A stretch of DNA of 64,000 nt, from the NCBI GenBank assembly GCA_902465155.1, contig CABQLY010000009.1, positions 8,246-72,245 on the forward strand. The letters are read 5' to 3'. The stretch's first letter is position 1; each line of letters starts with the position of its first letter. The translations under genes and the position numbers were made by a program. Below, in pieces: positions 7,952 to 16,979 of this stretch. Under the pieces are notes generated by a model. The model searched no databases. It was not told the origin of the DNA and worked only from the letters and a program-made list of their open reading frames with translations. The stretch comes from an uncultured Oscillospiraceae bacterium (GTDB lineage Bacteria > Bacillota > Clostridia > Oscillospirales > Acutalibacteraceae).

Positions 7952-9674
7952 CATTTTAAAAAGGCTTATTTGCCTGGCTTTAACCTTAGCCCTGGTGCTG
8001 GCTGCCACCGGCTGCTCGGGCAAAAAAAGCAGCGGCAAGAAAAATGGCGGCAAAAAAAGCACCGCTGCCGTTACCAGCTCCGATTTTTCTAATTTTTCAT
8101 CATCGGAAACCGACGAACCGGTTGAGGAGGAAAAGGACGAGGACTTTGAGGACCTGCCGGAGGAACCGCCCGAGGGCGAATTACAGACCTTAACCGTGCA
8201 AAACGGCAGCGCGCCTACGGTTGCAAATTTTAAGGGGTTAAACTATGTTTTTCACCCGTGGGGATACTTAACCGATTTAAAAAATGACAAGCAAAATTAC
8301 AACGAAAGCCAGCGCAAAACCGAATTAGAGCGCATTGAAAAAATGGGCATAAAATCTATTCGCGCTTACTATGGCAGCCAGCTTGCCTGGGACGCCCAGC
8401 AGCAAAAGTTTGATTTTGACAGTCGGCTGATGAAAGAATATTACGCCTTTTGTTTAGATTTGCAAAATCTTGGGATAGATTTAGCAGTATCTGCCAATTG
8501 GTCCTTAGCTGCATTTTTAAAAGATGGATTTACAGGCAATTTTGAAAGCATTGGCAGCTTTGACTCGGTTGGCTTTGGTGTAAAAGGCGATTTGGCCGCC
8601 ACTTGCCGTAACTACCGCGCCTTTATGTCCCAAACTGCAACGGCCCTGCAGGCGCACGGCGTTAAAAATGTAAAGTACTTTTTAGGGTACACCGAGTGTA
8701 ATAACACCTTTAACAGCGAAAATCAAGACAAAGAAACTATGCTGGAAAAACGCGATTACGACCGCCTGTACCCAATTTACGACGCGGCTATTACCGCCTT
8801 AGACGCCGGCCTAAAAGATTCCGGCCTGCGGCAAAGCTACAAGGTTGTTGCCCCGTGCGACAACTGGCGTGCCGATGACGGCAGCGAAACCTACTCCCGC
8901 TTAGTGCGCTACACGCTGCAAAACCTTGCCGATAAGGTAGATATTATTGGCTCGCACCGCGGGTACGACCGCTCCACCGAATATCCGGCCGATAATTATT
9001 ACTTTATTCCGCAGGAGAATTTGCAGGAGTGTAAAGACGAGGTTGCCGCCGCCGGTAAGGAATTTTGGATTGACGAATACAATGTTGCGGTAAGTGAAAG
9101 TAACACTTCAACCATTGACCTGTTCCGCCAAAGCAACAACAACCCCTTTAAGGGCACGGCCTTAGGCGCAATGACCTCCAGCGTTTTAAACATGGGCGCC
9201 GCTAATGTTTACCTGTGGGCGCTGGCCGACCAACAATGGCACAACAGCACAAACAACGGCGGGTTTATTAACGGCCTGCAAATTCAAGGCTATTTACCCT
9301 CGCTTTTTGTTAGCTACACCCCAATGAAAGCCTGGTACGCCGCCGGTTTAATAACCAAATACTTAGGCAGCGGCAAAGCCTATTATTGCGATGAGGGCGA
9401 CGCCGTTTACACCGCCTGCGTACAGCGGGACGACGGAAACTGGACCTTTGTGGTTACCAACTACAACGCCGAGGAAGTAAACATTAAGCTGCAGCTTGAA
9501 AAATCAATTGGCGGCAAAACCCTTTACCGCTACGCTTACGACCCGGCATCCGTTACCCCAACGCCAAACGCCGTTTTAAACGGGGTTTCGGCCGTGGCTA
9601 AAAATGTTAAAACCGGGCTGTACGATACCATTAAGCCCTACGCCGTTTATGTGTACACCACCTGCAAGGGCTAA
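7944..9674 (+). CDS. Lipoprotein glycosidase-like protein (TIM-barrel type)
   Basis: The 576-residue product begins with a lipoprotein signal whose lipobox is AATGC (Cys near residue 24). A Lys/Ser then Glu/Asp-rich linker runs to about residue 85. The rest looks like a clan GH-A-type barrel: GLNYVFHPWG near the start, GYTECNN with E251 as candidate acid/base, SHRGYDRS, and FWIDEYNV with E378 as candidate nucleophile. A small beta-rich C-terminal domain follows. I do not recognise the exact GH family. It overlaps the surface-protein gene by 8 bp and is followed by a cytoplasmic paralogue, so the pair probably cuts the same linkage outside and inside the cell. That is inference. Confidence 0.65.
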   Translation: MSNILKRLICLALTLALVLAATGCSGKKSSGKKNGGKKSTAAVTSSDFSNFSSSETDEPVEEEKDEDFEDLPEEPPEGELQTLTVQNGSAPTVANFKGLNYVFHPWGYLTDLKNDKQNYNESQRKTELERIEKMGIKSIRAYYGSQLAWDAQQQKFDFDSRLMKEYYAFCLDLQNLGIDLAVSANWSLAAFLKDGFTGNFESIGSFDSVGFGVKGDLAATCRNYRAFMSQTATALQAHGVKNVKYFLGYTECNNTFNSENQDKETMLEKRDYDRLYPIYDAAITALDAGLKDSGLRQSYKVVAPCDNWRADDGSETYSRLVRYTLQNLADKVDIIGSHRGYDRSTEYPADNYYFIPQENLQECKDEVAAAGKEFWIDEYNVAVSESNTSTIDLFRQSNNNPFKGTALGAMTSSVLNMGAANVYLWALADQQWHNSTNNGGFINGLQIQGYLPSLFVSYTPMKAWYAAGLITKYLGSGKAYYCDEGDAVYTACVQRDDGNWTFVVTNYNAEEVNIKLQLEKSIGGKTLYRYAYDPASVTPTPNAVLNGVSAVAKNVKTGLYDTIKPYAVYVYTTCKG

Positions 9675-9693
9675 CAAATTGCGGAGGAAAATA

Positions 9694-11208
9694 ATGAACA
9701 CTTATTTTGTACCAAAGCCGCGTTACGAATTAACGGCTTTTAACCAAAGCCCGTTAAATCCAAGCTTTAAGGGCGTAAACGGGGTGTACCACCCGTTTGT
9801 AATGTTTCACGATTGCAACGGCCAAAACTACACCCCGCAGCAACAGCAGCAGGAGTTAGACCGCTTAGAGCGCATGGGCGTGCAAATGGTTCGCAGCTTT
9901 TTTGGCCCCTCATTAACCTGGAACCCGGAAACAAAAAAACACGATTTTGAAAGCGAACGAATGCAGGCCTTTTACCGCTACTGCAAAGAGCTGGCAAAGC
10001 GGCACATTAACATTGGCCTGTTTGCCGGGTGGGATATTCGCATTTTTAAAAATGTTGCTTCGGGCAGTAATATTCCAACCGCCTCTTTGTGCGATGGCTA
10101 CGGCATTGCGGTTCAGGACGATTTAAAAGCCAGCTGCGAGAATTACAAGAATTTTATAAAAGACGCGGTTTTAGCCTTTGAGCAGCACGGCATTACCAAC
10201 ATTAAATGCTTTTTTGGGTTTACCGAGTGCAACAACTGCTTTAACACCCGCGATAAATGGGGTGATAAGGTTCACAACCAATTTGAAAAGCGGGAGTACG
10301 ACCGCTTAATTCCGCTGTATGACGCCGCCATTTGCGCGCTGGACGACGGATTAAAAGAATCGGGCCTAAGGAACCGTTACAAAATTGTTGCCCCGTGCGA
10401 TAACTGGCGTGCCGACGACGGCTCAGAGCCGTATTCCGTTTTAGTAAACTACACGCTGCAAAATTTAAGCAATAGGGTAGATATTATTGGTTCGCACCGC
10501 GGGTACGACCGCTCTAACAGCTACCATGACGACTGGTTTTTTGAAATTCCGCAAAAAAAGCTAAAAGATTGCTGCAGCAAGGCGGTAGCGGCCGGTAAAG
10601 AGTTTTGGATTGACGAATATAATGTAGCCATTAACGCCTGGACGCTGGATTCCTTGCGGGAATCGCAGCCCGACCCGTGGAAGGGCACGGCCTTAGGGGC
10701 TATGGCGGCCTCGGTTATGGATATGGGCGCCTCTTCGGTGTTTTTGTGGTCACTGTGCGATCAGGTGTTTACCGATTTAAACACCAATAACGGCGAGTTT
10801 ATTAACGGCCTGCAAATTGGCGGCTACCTGCAAAGCTTTTTAGAAACCCCGCTGCCGCACGCAGCCTGGTACGCCTGCAGCTTAATAACCCGCTACTTTG
10901 GCACCGGCACGGTTTACCGCTGCAGCCAAGGTGACGGCGTTTACTTAGCCTGCCTGCAAAATAGAAATGGCGAACTTAGCTTTTTGGTAACCAACAGCAC
11001 CAAAACAACGGCCCCTGTTACCGTAAGCTTAGAAAAACCGTTAGCCGGGCAAACGCTGTACCGTAGGCTTTACAACCCCGCAACCGTGCAGCCAACCGAA
11101 AAAGCCGAGCTTATTGGCGTTTCTAAAACCTTTGAAGGCGTTACGGCCAGCTTTTGTGATGAGCTGCCTTCCGGCGCTGTTGCGGTTTACACCACCCGTA
11201 AAGATTAA
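9694..11208 (+). CDS. Cytoplasmic glycosidase-like paralogue
   Basis: The 504-residue protein is about as long as the preceding lipoprotein without its signal and linker, and similar to it throughout. Shared blocks include APCDNWRADDGSE, DIIGSHRGYDRS and EFWIDEYNVA. The matching candidate catalytic residues are E178 (FTECNN) and E308 (IDEYNV). It has no signal peptide, so it is probably cytoplasmic. The ATG at 9694 has GGAGG ten bases upstream; a longer frame from 9604 would run inside the previous gene without a site. The gene is 19 bp downstream of the lipoprotein gene, and a terminator follows at 11362. The likely role is hydrolysis of imported oligosaccharides, with GH38 mannosidase encoded nearby. 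The exact family is not recognised. Confidence 0.65.
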   Translation: MNTYFVPKPRYELTAFNQSPLNPSFKGVNGVYHPFVMFHDCNGQNYTPQQQQQELDRLERMGVQMVRSFFGPSLTWNPETKKHDFESERMQAFYRYCKELAKRHINIGLFAGWDIRIFKNVASGSNIPTASLCDGYGIAVQDDLKASCENYKNFIKDAVLAFEQHGITNIKCFFGFTECNNCFNTRDKWGDKVHNQFEKREYDRLIPLYDAAICALDDGLKESGLRNRYKIVAPCDNWRADDGSEPYSVLVNYTLQNLSNRVDIIGSHRGYDRSNSYHDDWFFEIPQKKLKDCCSKAVAAGKEFWIDEYNVAINAWTLDSLRESQPDPWKGTALGAMAASVMDMGASSVFLWSLCDQVFTDLNTNNGEFINGLQIGGYLQSFLETPLPHAAWYACSLITRYFGTGTVYRCSQGDGVYLACLQNRNGELSFLVTNSTKTTAPVTVSLEKPLAGQTLYRRLYNPATVQPTEKAELIGVSKTFEGVTASFCDELPSGAVAVYTTRKD

Positions 11209-11361
11209 GGCTTTAACCGCCAAGCACGCAGCCAAACCGGCCCAAAAGGGCAAAGTAACGGTTTTTGCTTGCCGATTTGCAAGGGCTGCCTTTTAATGAT
11301 GTTTGTAACGCGTTCTCCCACGCGTTGCACTGCCGCAGTTTTGCACGGCAGATATATTTTC

Positions 11362-11400
11362 GCCGCAAAGGAATCTCCCCACTTCTTTGCGGCATTTTTT
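11362..11400 (+). terminator. Terminator after glycosidase paralogue (right copy)
   Basis: This is the 9-bp GCCGCAAAG/CTTTGCGGC stem with a 14-nt loop followed by a T-run. It closes the operon of surface protein, lipoprotein and cytoplasmic glycosidase. Confidence 0.85.
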
Positions 11401-11472
11401 GTTTTAAAACAAAGCGGGTTAAAAAAATTGCCGTAAACGGGTTAAAATTGCGGTAGATTTTGCAAATGAGGC

Positions 11473-11500
11473 TTGACTTTTTAAAGCAAAAATGTATAAT
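11473..11500 (+). promoter_or_regulatory. Sigma-A promoter of DUF6076-like gene (right copy)
   Basis: TTGACT at 11473-11478, a 16-bp spacer and TATAAT at 11495-11500, as in the left copy. Confidence 0.8.
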
Positions 11501-11565
11501 AATATTATGCATTTTCTATTATGATTTTAGCCGCTTGTATTTGCTGCGACTCTGGGGGTGTTGTT

Positions 11566-12645
11566 TTGATAGGTTGGGCTTTGTTTTATAAAAAAGATTT
11601 ATACTTTCGGTTTGTGCTTGCCGCCGGCGGGCAGGTAGAAAAATCTAAATACAGTTTGGGCGGCGCTTTAAGCGATTATACCGCCGTTAGCCCGCAAATT
11701 TCGGAACGGCTGTTTCAAATTTTGCAGCACAAGTTCTTAGCCGATGTTTCTAACAGGATTGACACCCCAACCATTGGCGCCTATGTACCTTTTTTGCGCA
11801 AAGCGTTAGAAACCAACCCCTATTTATTTATTTACCTGCGTTTTTACGCCGAATGTTTGTTAGAGTGCTGCGCCGGCCGCCGTCGGCTGCATATCATGCT
11901 GGAAAGCTTTTTATCGCAAGAAGTTTTGCAAAAACACGGGGAGGACCGGCCCCAGCAAAACGACCTTGAGCCTTGGGCCGCCTGGCTGATGTTGGTTATT
12001 TTTGAGGATTTAGAATACCGACGCACCCGCGCCAAGGGTTTTTTGCAGTTTGTGTTTGAGCCTTCGGCCTCTATGCAAAAATATACCGATATGCAGCGAT
12101 TTTATATTTTAAAAACCGATAAAAACAGCGGTATTGTAAGCAAATTTAACGTTGGCATTGCAACCCTGTACGATTTTGAGCGCAACGCCACCTTAGGCAC
12201 CGTTAAAACCGTATTTGCCGAGAGCGAAAGCCCGGTGGTAGAGGAATACGAAATTTTAAACCCGGACGATATGATCTCGTTAGAGCTGTTTTACGCGGTA
12301 AAGCTGCAGCTGCCGGTTAAAAAGTGCCGTTGCTGCGGGGAATTTTTTGTGCCAAGCGGGCGCAGCGATTGCGAATATTGCAGCCGCGTAAACCCGGTAG
12401 ACGGGCAGCGCTGCTCGGGCGTTGGGGCAATGAAATCTTACAAAGAAAGCCACGCGGGCGACCCGGTTTACAAGGAATACAACAAGGCCTACAAACGAAT
12501 GCACTCAAAATACCGCAATGCCAAGCTGTACGACTGGGAATTTAAAAACTGGTCTAAAAAAGCGCGTGAGCTGCGCGACCGCTGCCAGCGGGAGGGCCTT
12601 TCGGCCGACCAGTACAAAATTATGTTAGAGGAAATTGAAATTTAA
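11566..12645 (+). CDS. DUF6076-like zinc-ribbon protein (right copy)
   Basis: The translation is identical to the gene at 450-1529, including the KCRCCGEFF and CEYC cysteine pairs and the basic helical tail. The preferred start is TTG 11566 with CTGGGGG upstream; an ATG at 11521 without a site gives 374 residues. In this copy the flanking genes are intact: the glycosidase upstream and the AraC/mannosidase pair downstream. This is therefore the more native-looking context. The function is unknown. Confidence 0.65.
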   Translation: MIGWALFYKKDLYFRFVLAAGGQVEKSKYSLGGALSDYTAVSPQISERLFQILQHKFLADVSNRIDTPTIGAYVPFLRKALETNPYLFIYLRFYAECLLECCAGRRRLHIMLESFLSQEVLQKHGEDRPQQNDLEPWAAWLMLVIFEDLEYRRTRAKGFLQFVFEPSASMQKYTDMQRFYILKTDKNSGIVSKFNVGIATLYDFERNATLGTVKTVFAESESPVVEEYEILNPDDMISLELFYAVKLQLPVKKCRCCGEFFVPSGRSDCEYCSRVNPVDGQRCSGVGAMKSYKESHAGDPVYKEYNKAYKRMHSKYRNAKLYDWEFKNWSKKARELRDRCQREGLSADQYKIMLEEIEI

Positions 12646-12717
12646 CTGCTCCTTCTTAAAGCATTTAAATATTTTTTGCATTGCCCTTTGGTATTTGCTT
12701 TCTGCTTTAAATTATTT

Positions 12718-12752
12718 TGCGGATATTCCGGCGTTTGGAATATCCGCATTTT
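12718..12752 (+). terminator. Terminator after DUF6076-like gene (right copy)
   Basis: This is the same 12-bp perfect stem as at 1602, followed by TTTTAATT. Confidence 0.75.
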
Positions 12753-12859
12753 AATTGCTTTAAATTGTTTTGCTGTTTTAAAACATTGGTTTTTGTTGCT
12801 TTGGTTTGCCTTTGCTTTAAAGCGTCTGCGGCTGCTAAATTTAAAAATTCCCTTAATTT

Positions 12860-12894
12860 AAAACCCGCAAAGGTATTCCGCCTTTGCGGGTTTT
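12860..12894. terminator. Bidirectional terminator (right copy)
   Basis: This is the same 14-bp perfect stem as at 1744. It lies between the convergent DUF6076-like and AraC genes. Confidence 0.85.
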
Positions 12895-12913
12895 AAAGCT
12901 TTTTTAAACAGCC

Positions 12914-13774
12914 TTAGCCGGTGTTTAAAGACTTTGCCTTACCAACCTTAAAGGCGGCCGGGGTGCAGCCAAATTTTTTAGCAAAGGCCTTGTAAAACCA
13001 GGGCGGGTTTTCAAATCCGCATTCAAAGCAAACATCTAACACGCGGTAGCCCCTTTGGCGCAGCAGCTCGGCGGCGTAGGTTAGCCGCAGGCTGTTTACC
13101 AGCTCGGTGGGAGTAACGCCGTAAAACTGCTTTAGGGTGCGGGCGGCGTGCTCGGGCGTTTTTTGGCAAAGGGCGTAAAACTGCTGTTTTCCGGCAACAA
13201 AATTTTTAGGCTGCTGCATTTGGCTGTAAGCGGCCAGCAGCCAGCCCGGCGCCAACGGGGCCGGAGCCGATTTTTGGCTAAAAAATTTACCCAGCAGCTC
13301 GGTTAGTAAAATGCGGGCGCGGCAGCGCAGCTCGGCCTTGTTTTTAAACGGAATTTGCAAAAGCTCCCGGTAACGGGCAAAAATGCGGTCCCGCTCCGGG
13401 GCCGGCAGCAACAGCATTGGGGCAAGCGGCTGAGATTTTAATTGCAATAGCTGCGCCTCGCACCCTAAAAACTGCTGCAGCTCGGCCAGGGTTGCCTTGG
13501 TAAAGCTTAAATTAACAAAGGCAAAATTGCTGCTAACGCCTGTGTAATTGTGGCAATCGCTTGCCCGCACAAAAACAAGACTGCCGCTGCAAAGCTGCTC
13601 GCAGTAGCCGTTAATTTGGTGCTTAGCCTGGCCGGCTGTTACCAAAAAAAGCTCGTAAAAATCGTGCCGGTGTAAAACAAAACGCTCGGTGGAAGCTTTT
13701 ATGCTGCGGCAGGTGCAGCCGCTTACACTATCAATAAAATATCTACTTTGCAATTCTTTCAACTTTATCACCAA
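12914..13774 (-). CDS. AraC-family transcriptional regulator (right copy)
   Basis: This 286-residue protein has the same translation as the left copy: N-terminal cupin-like sensor and C-terminal double helix-turn-helix. It is divergent from the intact GH38 mannosidase at 13870, with 95 bp between starts. A local role as activator or repressor of mannosidase is the natural reading. The inducer is unknown; mannose-containing oligosaccharides are a guess based only on the neighbour. Confidence 0.9.
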   Translation of the reverse strand: MVIKLKELQSRYFIDSVSGCTCRSIKASTERFVLHRHDFYELFLVTAGQAKHQINGYCEQLCSGSLVFVRASDCHNYTGVSSNFAFVNLSFTKATLAELQQFLGCEAQLLQLKSQPLAPMLLLPAPERDRIFARYRELLQIPFKNKAELRCRARILLTELLGKFFSQKSAPAPLAPGWLLAAYSQMQQPKNFVAGKQQFYALCQKTPEHAARTLKQFYGVTPTELVNSLRLTYAAELLRQRGYRVLDVCFECGFENPPWFYKAFAKKFGCTPAAFKVGKAKSLNTG

Positions 13775-13804
13775 AAATCATTTTAACATATATTTTTTAT
13801 TGTT

Positions 13805-13839
13805 GCAAGATATATTCTTGCCTAAAAATAGGGTATGAT
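13805..13839 (+). promoter_or_regulatory. Operator and promoter of GH38 mannosidase
   Basis: The palindrome GCAAGATATATTCTTGC lies at 13805-13821 and the -10 TATGAT at 13834-13839. The palindrome occupies the -35 position and no consensus -35 is present, which fits activation by the divergent AraC protein. Confidence 0.6.
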
Positions 13840-13869
13840 GAAAGTGAAATTGCATAGGGGGAGAAACGA

Positions 13870-16800
13870 ATGAAAAAAACGCTGCCGGAGGAAAGAATTT
13901 ATTCCACCATTTTGGCCTTAAAGCAACAAATTGTGCTGGCTAAACAGGAGATTAAGGGCGTAGAGTTTGTTGAAACCGCTTACAAACAAGGCACCAAACC
14001 GCCCGGTCGGCAAGCCAATTGGCAGCCCTTAACGCAGGGGCCTTTTTTGCGCCGGCAGGATTGCCACTATTGGCTGCATTTTACCTTTGAGGTGCCAACG
14101 CCGCCGAGCGGGCAAAAAACCTACCTGCGCATTACAACCGGGTTAGAAAACACCCTGGCCTGCCGCAACCCGCAATTTATTTTGTACCTTAACGGCGAAA
14201 CCGCTACGCAAGCGTTAGATACCAACCACACCGGTTACCTGTTAACGCCCGGCAAAAATGAGGCTTTTGTTTATTTTTACAGCGGCTGCGATCCGGTTAC
14301 CGACGCCGACGCCGTTTTAATGCTGCGCATTTTTACCGAGCAGCAGGACCTTGCCGCCGAGCAGCTGTATTACGATTTTAAAGTGCCCTACGATGCGTAT
14401 AAAGAATATGCAAAATCGGCCGACCCGGCGCAGTCGCAAACGCACCAATCCTTGCTGAATATTTTAGAGCGGGCAACGCTGCTGTTAGATTTGCGGCACC
14501 CCCGCTCAATAGAATATTACAGCAGCCTAAGCAAGGCGGCAGCATTTTTGCAAACCGAGCTTTACGCAAAAAGCTGGCCCGCCGCGCAGGAAATTGCCTG
14601 CATTGGCCACACGCATATTGATGTTGCTTGGTTTTGGACGGTTGCCCAAACGGTGGAAAAAGCGCAGCGCTCTTTTGCCACGGTTTTAGCGCTAATGCAG
14701 CGGTATGACGATTATAAATTTATGTCTAGCCAGCCGGTTTTGTACCAAATGGTAAAGCAGGAGGACCCCGCACTTTACCAAAAAATTAAAGCCCGCGTTG
14801 CCGAAGGCCGGTGGGAGGTAGACGGCGCCATGTGGCTGGAGCCGGATACCAACCTGCCAAGCGGCGAAAGCTTAGTACGCCAAATTTTGTACGGTAAGCG
14901 GTTTATGCAGCAGGAATTTAATGTAAACAGCGAAACGCTTTGGCTGCCGGATGTTTTTGGGTACAGCGCCGCCCTGCCGCAAATTATGAAAAAAAGCGGC
15001 ATCAAACGCTTTTTTACTACCAAAATTAGCTGGAACGATACCAACTGCTTTCCGCACGACAGCTTTATGTGGCAGGGGTTGGACGGCAGCGAGATTTTTA
15101 CCGCCTTTTCCAACGCCTATGTAAAACCGTTAGACGCCTACAATTTGCATTATTCGGCCCGTATGTACCAAGAAAAGCGGTACAGCACGCTGCAAATTTC
15201 TACCTTTGGGTACGGCGACGGCGGCGGTGGCCCAACCGAAGAGATGTTAGAGGAATTTAAGCGCTTAAAGCAGGGCTTGCCAGGTATGCCCAAAATTACC
15301 ATGCGCCGCGCGGGCGAAACCTTGGCCGAAATGCAGCGGCAGTTTGAAAAAAGCAGCCAGGAGCTGCGCCAAACGCCGCGCTGGGTGGGGGAGCTTTATT
15401 TAGAAAAGCACCGCGGCACCTACACCTCTATTGCGCAAAACAAGCGCTATAACCGTAAATGTGAATTTTTGTACCATAATGTAGAAAGCGCAGCAGTGCT
15501 TTCGGGCGCCTTGCTTGGCACCGCCTACCCGGCCGAACAGCTAAAAGGTGCCTGGCAAACAATTATGCTAAACCAGTTTCACGATATTCTGCCCGGCTCC
15601 TCTATTAAAGCGGTTTACGATGTTACCGAAAGGGAATATAAAAGCCTGTTGACCCAAGGGCAGGCCACTTTAAACGAGCAGCTAAGGGCCATTGCCGGCA
15701 GCGTTAAAACAAACGGCGGCCTGTTTGTTTACAACCCTAATTCCTTTAGTTTTAGCGGCTTTGTGCCGTGCGAAAACAGGCAATATTATGTGCAAAATGT
15801 GCCCGCTAACGGCTACGCCGTTTGCACACCGCAGCAGCCGCCGGCCGATTGCTGCAAAGCCGAAAACAATTTGCTGGAAAATAGCAGCCTAAAGGTTACC
15901 TTTAACCCCAAAATGCAAATCACCTCGATTTTTGATAAAACCGAGCAGCGAGAGCTGCTGGCGTCCGGCTCGGTTGGAAATGTATTAACCGTTTACGAGG
16001 ATCTGCCGCCCGAGTTAGACGCTTGGGAAATTACGCCGTATTACCGGCAAAAAAGCTGGGTAGTAGACGACCTGCAAAGCGCCGAATACTTTAGCACTGC
16101 CGAGGGCTGCGGCGTTACGGTAACCTGGAAGTACCAAAGCTCGGTTATTACGCAAAAAATTGCGCTGCAGGCAGGCAGCCCGCGCCTTACCTTTTACACC
16201 ACCGCAAATTGGCAGGAAAGCCATGTTTTATTAAAAGCCGGCTTTGCCTTAGATATTTTAACAAACCACGCCGATTACGAAATTCAATTTGGGCACCTTT
16301 CCCGCCCCAATTTTGGCAACACCACTTGGGACGCCGCCCGCTTTGAGGTTTGCGGCCAAAAATGGGCCGACCTTTCGGAGGCCGATTACGGTGCCGCACT
16401 GCTGAACGATTGCAAATACGGTTACAGCTGCAACGGCAATTTTTTAGAGCTAACCTTAATAAAATGCGCCACCTACCCAAACGAGGCGGCCGACCGCGGC
16501 AGCCACACCTTTACCTACGCGCTTTACCCGCACCGCCACCGCTCGGTACTGGGCGGGGTGGTGCAGCAGGGGTACCTGCTGAATAACCCGCCAACAGCGT
16601 TTAAATTGCCGGCCCAAACCGGCCCGCTGCCAGAGCGTTTTAGCCTGCTTGCCGCCAATAAAGAAAATGTGGTAATAGAAGCCGTTAAAAAAGCGGAGGA
16701 CCGCAACACCGTTATTGTGCGGCTTTACGAGGCCTTTGGCCAAAAAACCACTACCACCCTTACCGGTAATTTTAATTTTAAAAAGGCCTTTATTTGCGAC

Positions 16801-16896
16801 CTTTTAGAAAACCGGGAGCAGCCTGTTGAAACCCAAAACGGCAGCTTTACCTTAACGCTAAAACCGTTTGAGATTGTTACCGTAGAGCTGGAATAA
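13870..16896 (+). CDS. GH38 alpha-mannosidase
   Basis: The 1008-residue protein has the usual architecture and length of bacterial class II alpha-mannosidases. An N-terminal beta domain (about residues 1-230) precedes the GH38 barrel opening at GHTHIDVAWFW (246-256, with zinc ligands in the H-x-H-x-D stretch). D361 in LWLPDVFGYSAALPQ is the expected nucleophile. A middle helical domain (about 500-600) contains NQFHDILPGSSI, and large beta domains follow. There is no signal peptide, so it should act in the cytoplasm on imported alpha-mannosides. The start ATG has GGGGGAG upstream. It is divergent from an AraC gene and followed by a strong terminator. The first 39 codons are duplicated at 2754. 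Confidence 0.93.
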   Translation: MKKTLPEERIYSTILALKQQIVLAKQEIKGVEFVETAYKQGTKPPGRQANWQPLTQGPFLRRQDCHYWLHFTFEVPTPPSGQKTYLRITTGLENTLACRNPQFILYLNGETATQALDTNHTGYLLTPGKNEAFVYFYSGCDPVTDADAVLMLRIFTEQQDLAAEQLYYDFKVPYDAYKEYAKSADPAQSQTHQSLLNILERATLLLDLRHPRSIEYYSSLSKAAAFLQTELYAKSWPAAQEIACIGHTHIDVAWFWTVAQTVEKAQRSFATVLALMQRYDDYKFMSSQPVLYQMVKQEDPALYQKIKARVAEGRWEVDGAMWLEPDTNLPSGESLVRQILYGKRFMQQEFNVNSETLWLPDVFGYSAALPQIMKKSGIKRFFTTKISWNDTNCFPHDSFMWQGLDGSEIFTAFSNAYVKPLDAYNLHYSARMYQEKRYSTLQISTFGYGDGGGGPTEEMLEEFKRLKQGLPGMPKITMRRAGETLAEMQRQFEKSSQELRQTPRWVGELYLEKHRGTYTSIAQNKRYNRKCEFLYHNVESAAVLSGALLGTAYPAEQLKGAWQTIMLNQFHDILPGSSIKAVYDVTEREYKSLLTQGQATLNEQLRAIAGSVKTNGGLFVYNPNSFSFSGFVPCENRQYYVQNVPANGYAVCTPQQPPADCCKAENNLLENSSLKVTFNPKMQITSIFDKTEQRELLASGSVGNVLTVYEDLPPELDAWEITPYYRQKSWVVDDLQSAEYFSTAEGCGVTVTWKYQSSVITQKIALQAGSPRLTFYTTANWQESHVLLKAGFALDILTNHADYEIQFGHLSRPNFGNTTWDAARFEVCGQKWADLSEADYGAALLNDCKYGYSCNGNFLELTLIKCATYPNEAADRGSHTFTYALYPHRHRSVLGGVVQQGYLLNNPPTAFKLPAQTGPLPERFSLLAANKENVVIEAVKKAEDRNTVIVRLYEAFGQKTTTTLTGNFNFKKAFICDLLENREQPVETQNGSFTLTLKPFEIVTVELE

Positions 16897-16933
16897 CCAA
16901 TTGCCAACAGCAAAACCGGCAGCGCAAAAAAGC

Positions 16934-16965
16934 GGCCCCCGCCAATTTTTGGCGGGGGCCTTTTT
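16934..16965. terminator. Bidirectional terminator, mannosidase / PRPP synthase
   Basis: GGCCCCCGCC at 16934-16943 pairs with GGCGGGGGCC at 16951-16960, with a T-run after and an A-run before. It serves the rightward mannosidase and the leftward gene ending at 16980. Confidence 0.9.
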
Positions 16966-16979
16966 AAAGGTTTGTTAAA

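Larger units (their letters stand above)
11209..11520. other. Intergenic region, right copy
   Basis: This is the same 312-bp gap as 93-404, with a terminator at 11362 and a promoter at 11473. No gene is called; overlapping frames on both strands lack ribosome binding sites. Confidence 0.7.
11117..13987. repeat. Right copy of the duplicated segment
   Basis: This is the partner of 1-2871 at offset 11116. It starts inside the cytoplasmic glycosidase gene only because the window edge cuts the left copy there. It ends at base 13987, where the intact mannosidase continues with unique sequence. No terminal inverted repeats, target-site duplications or transposase genes are seen at the ends, so a transposon is unlikely. 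Confidence 0.9.

Noticed and set aside
9604..9693. N-terminal extension of the cytoplasmic glycosidase
   Set aside because: It lies inside the preceding gene in another frame. The ATG at 9694 has a strong GGAGG site, and paralogue similarity begins after it.
1..13987. Composite transposon or integrated element bounded by the 2.9-kb repeats
   Set aside because: No transposase, integrase, terminal inverted repeat or target duplication is present at the ends. Gene cuts at one joint only are explained by tandem duplication.
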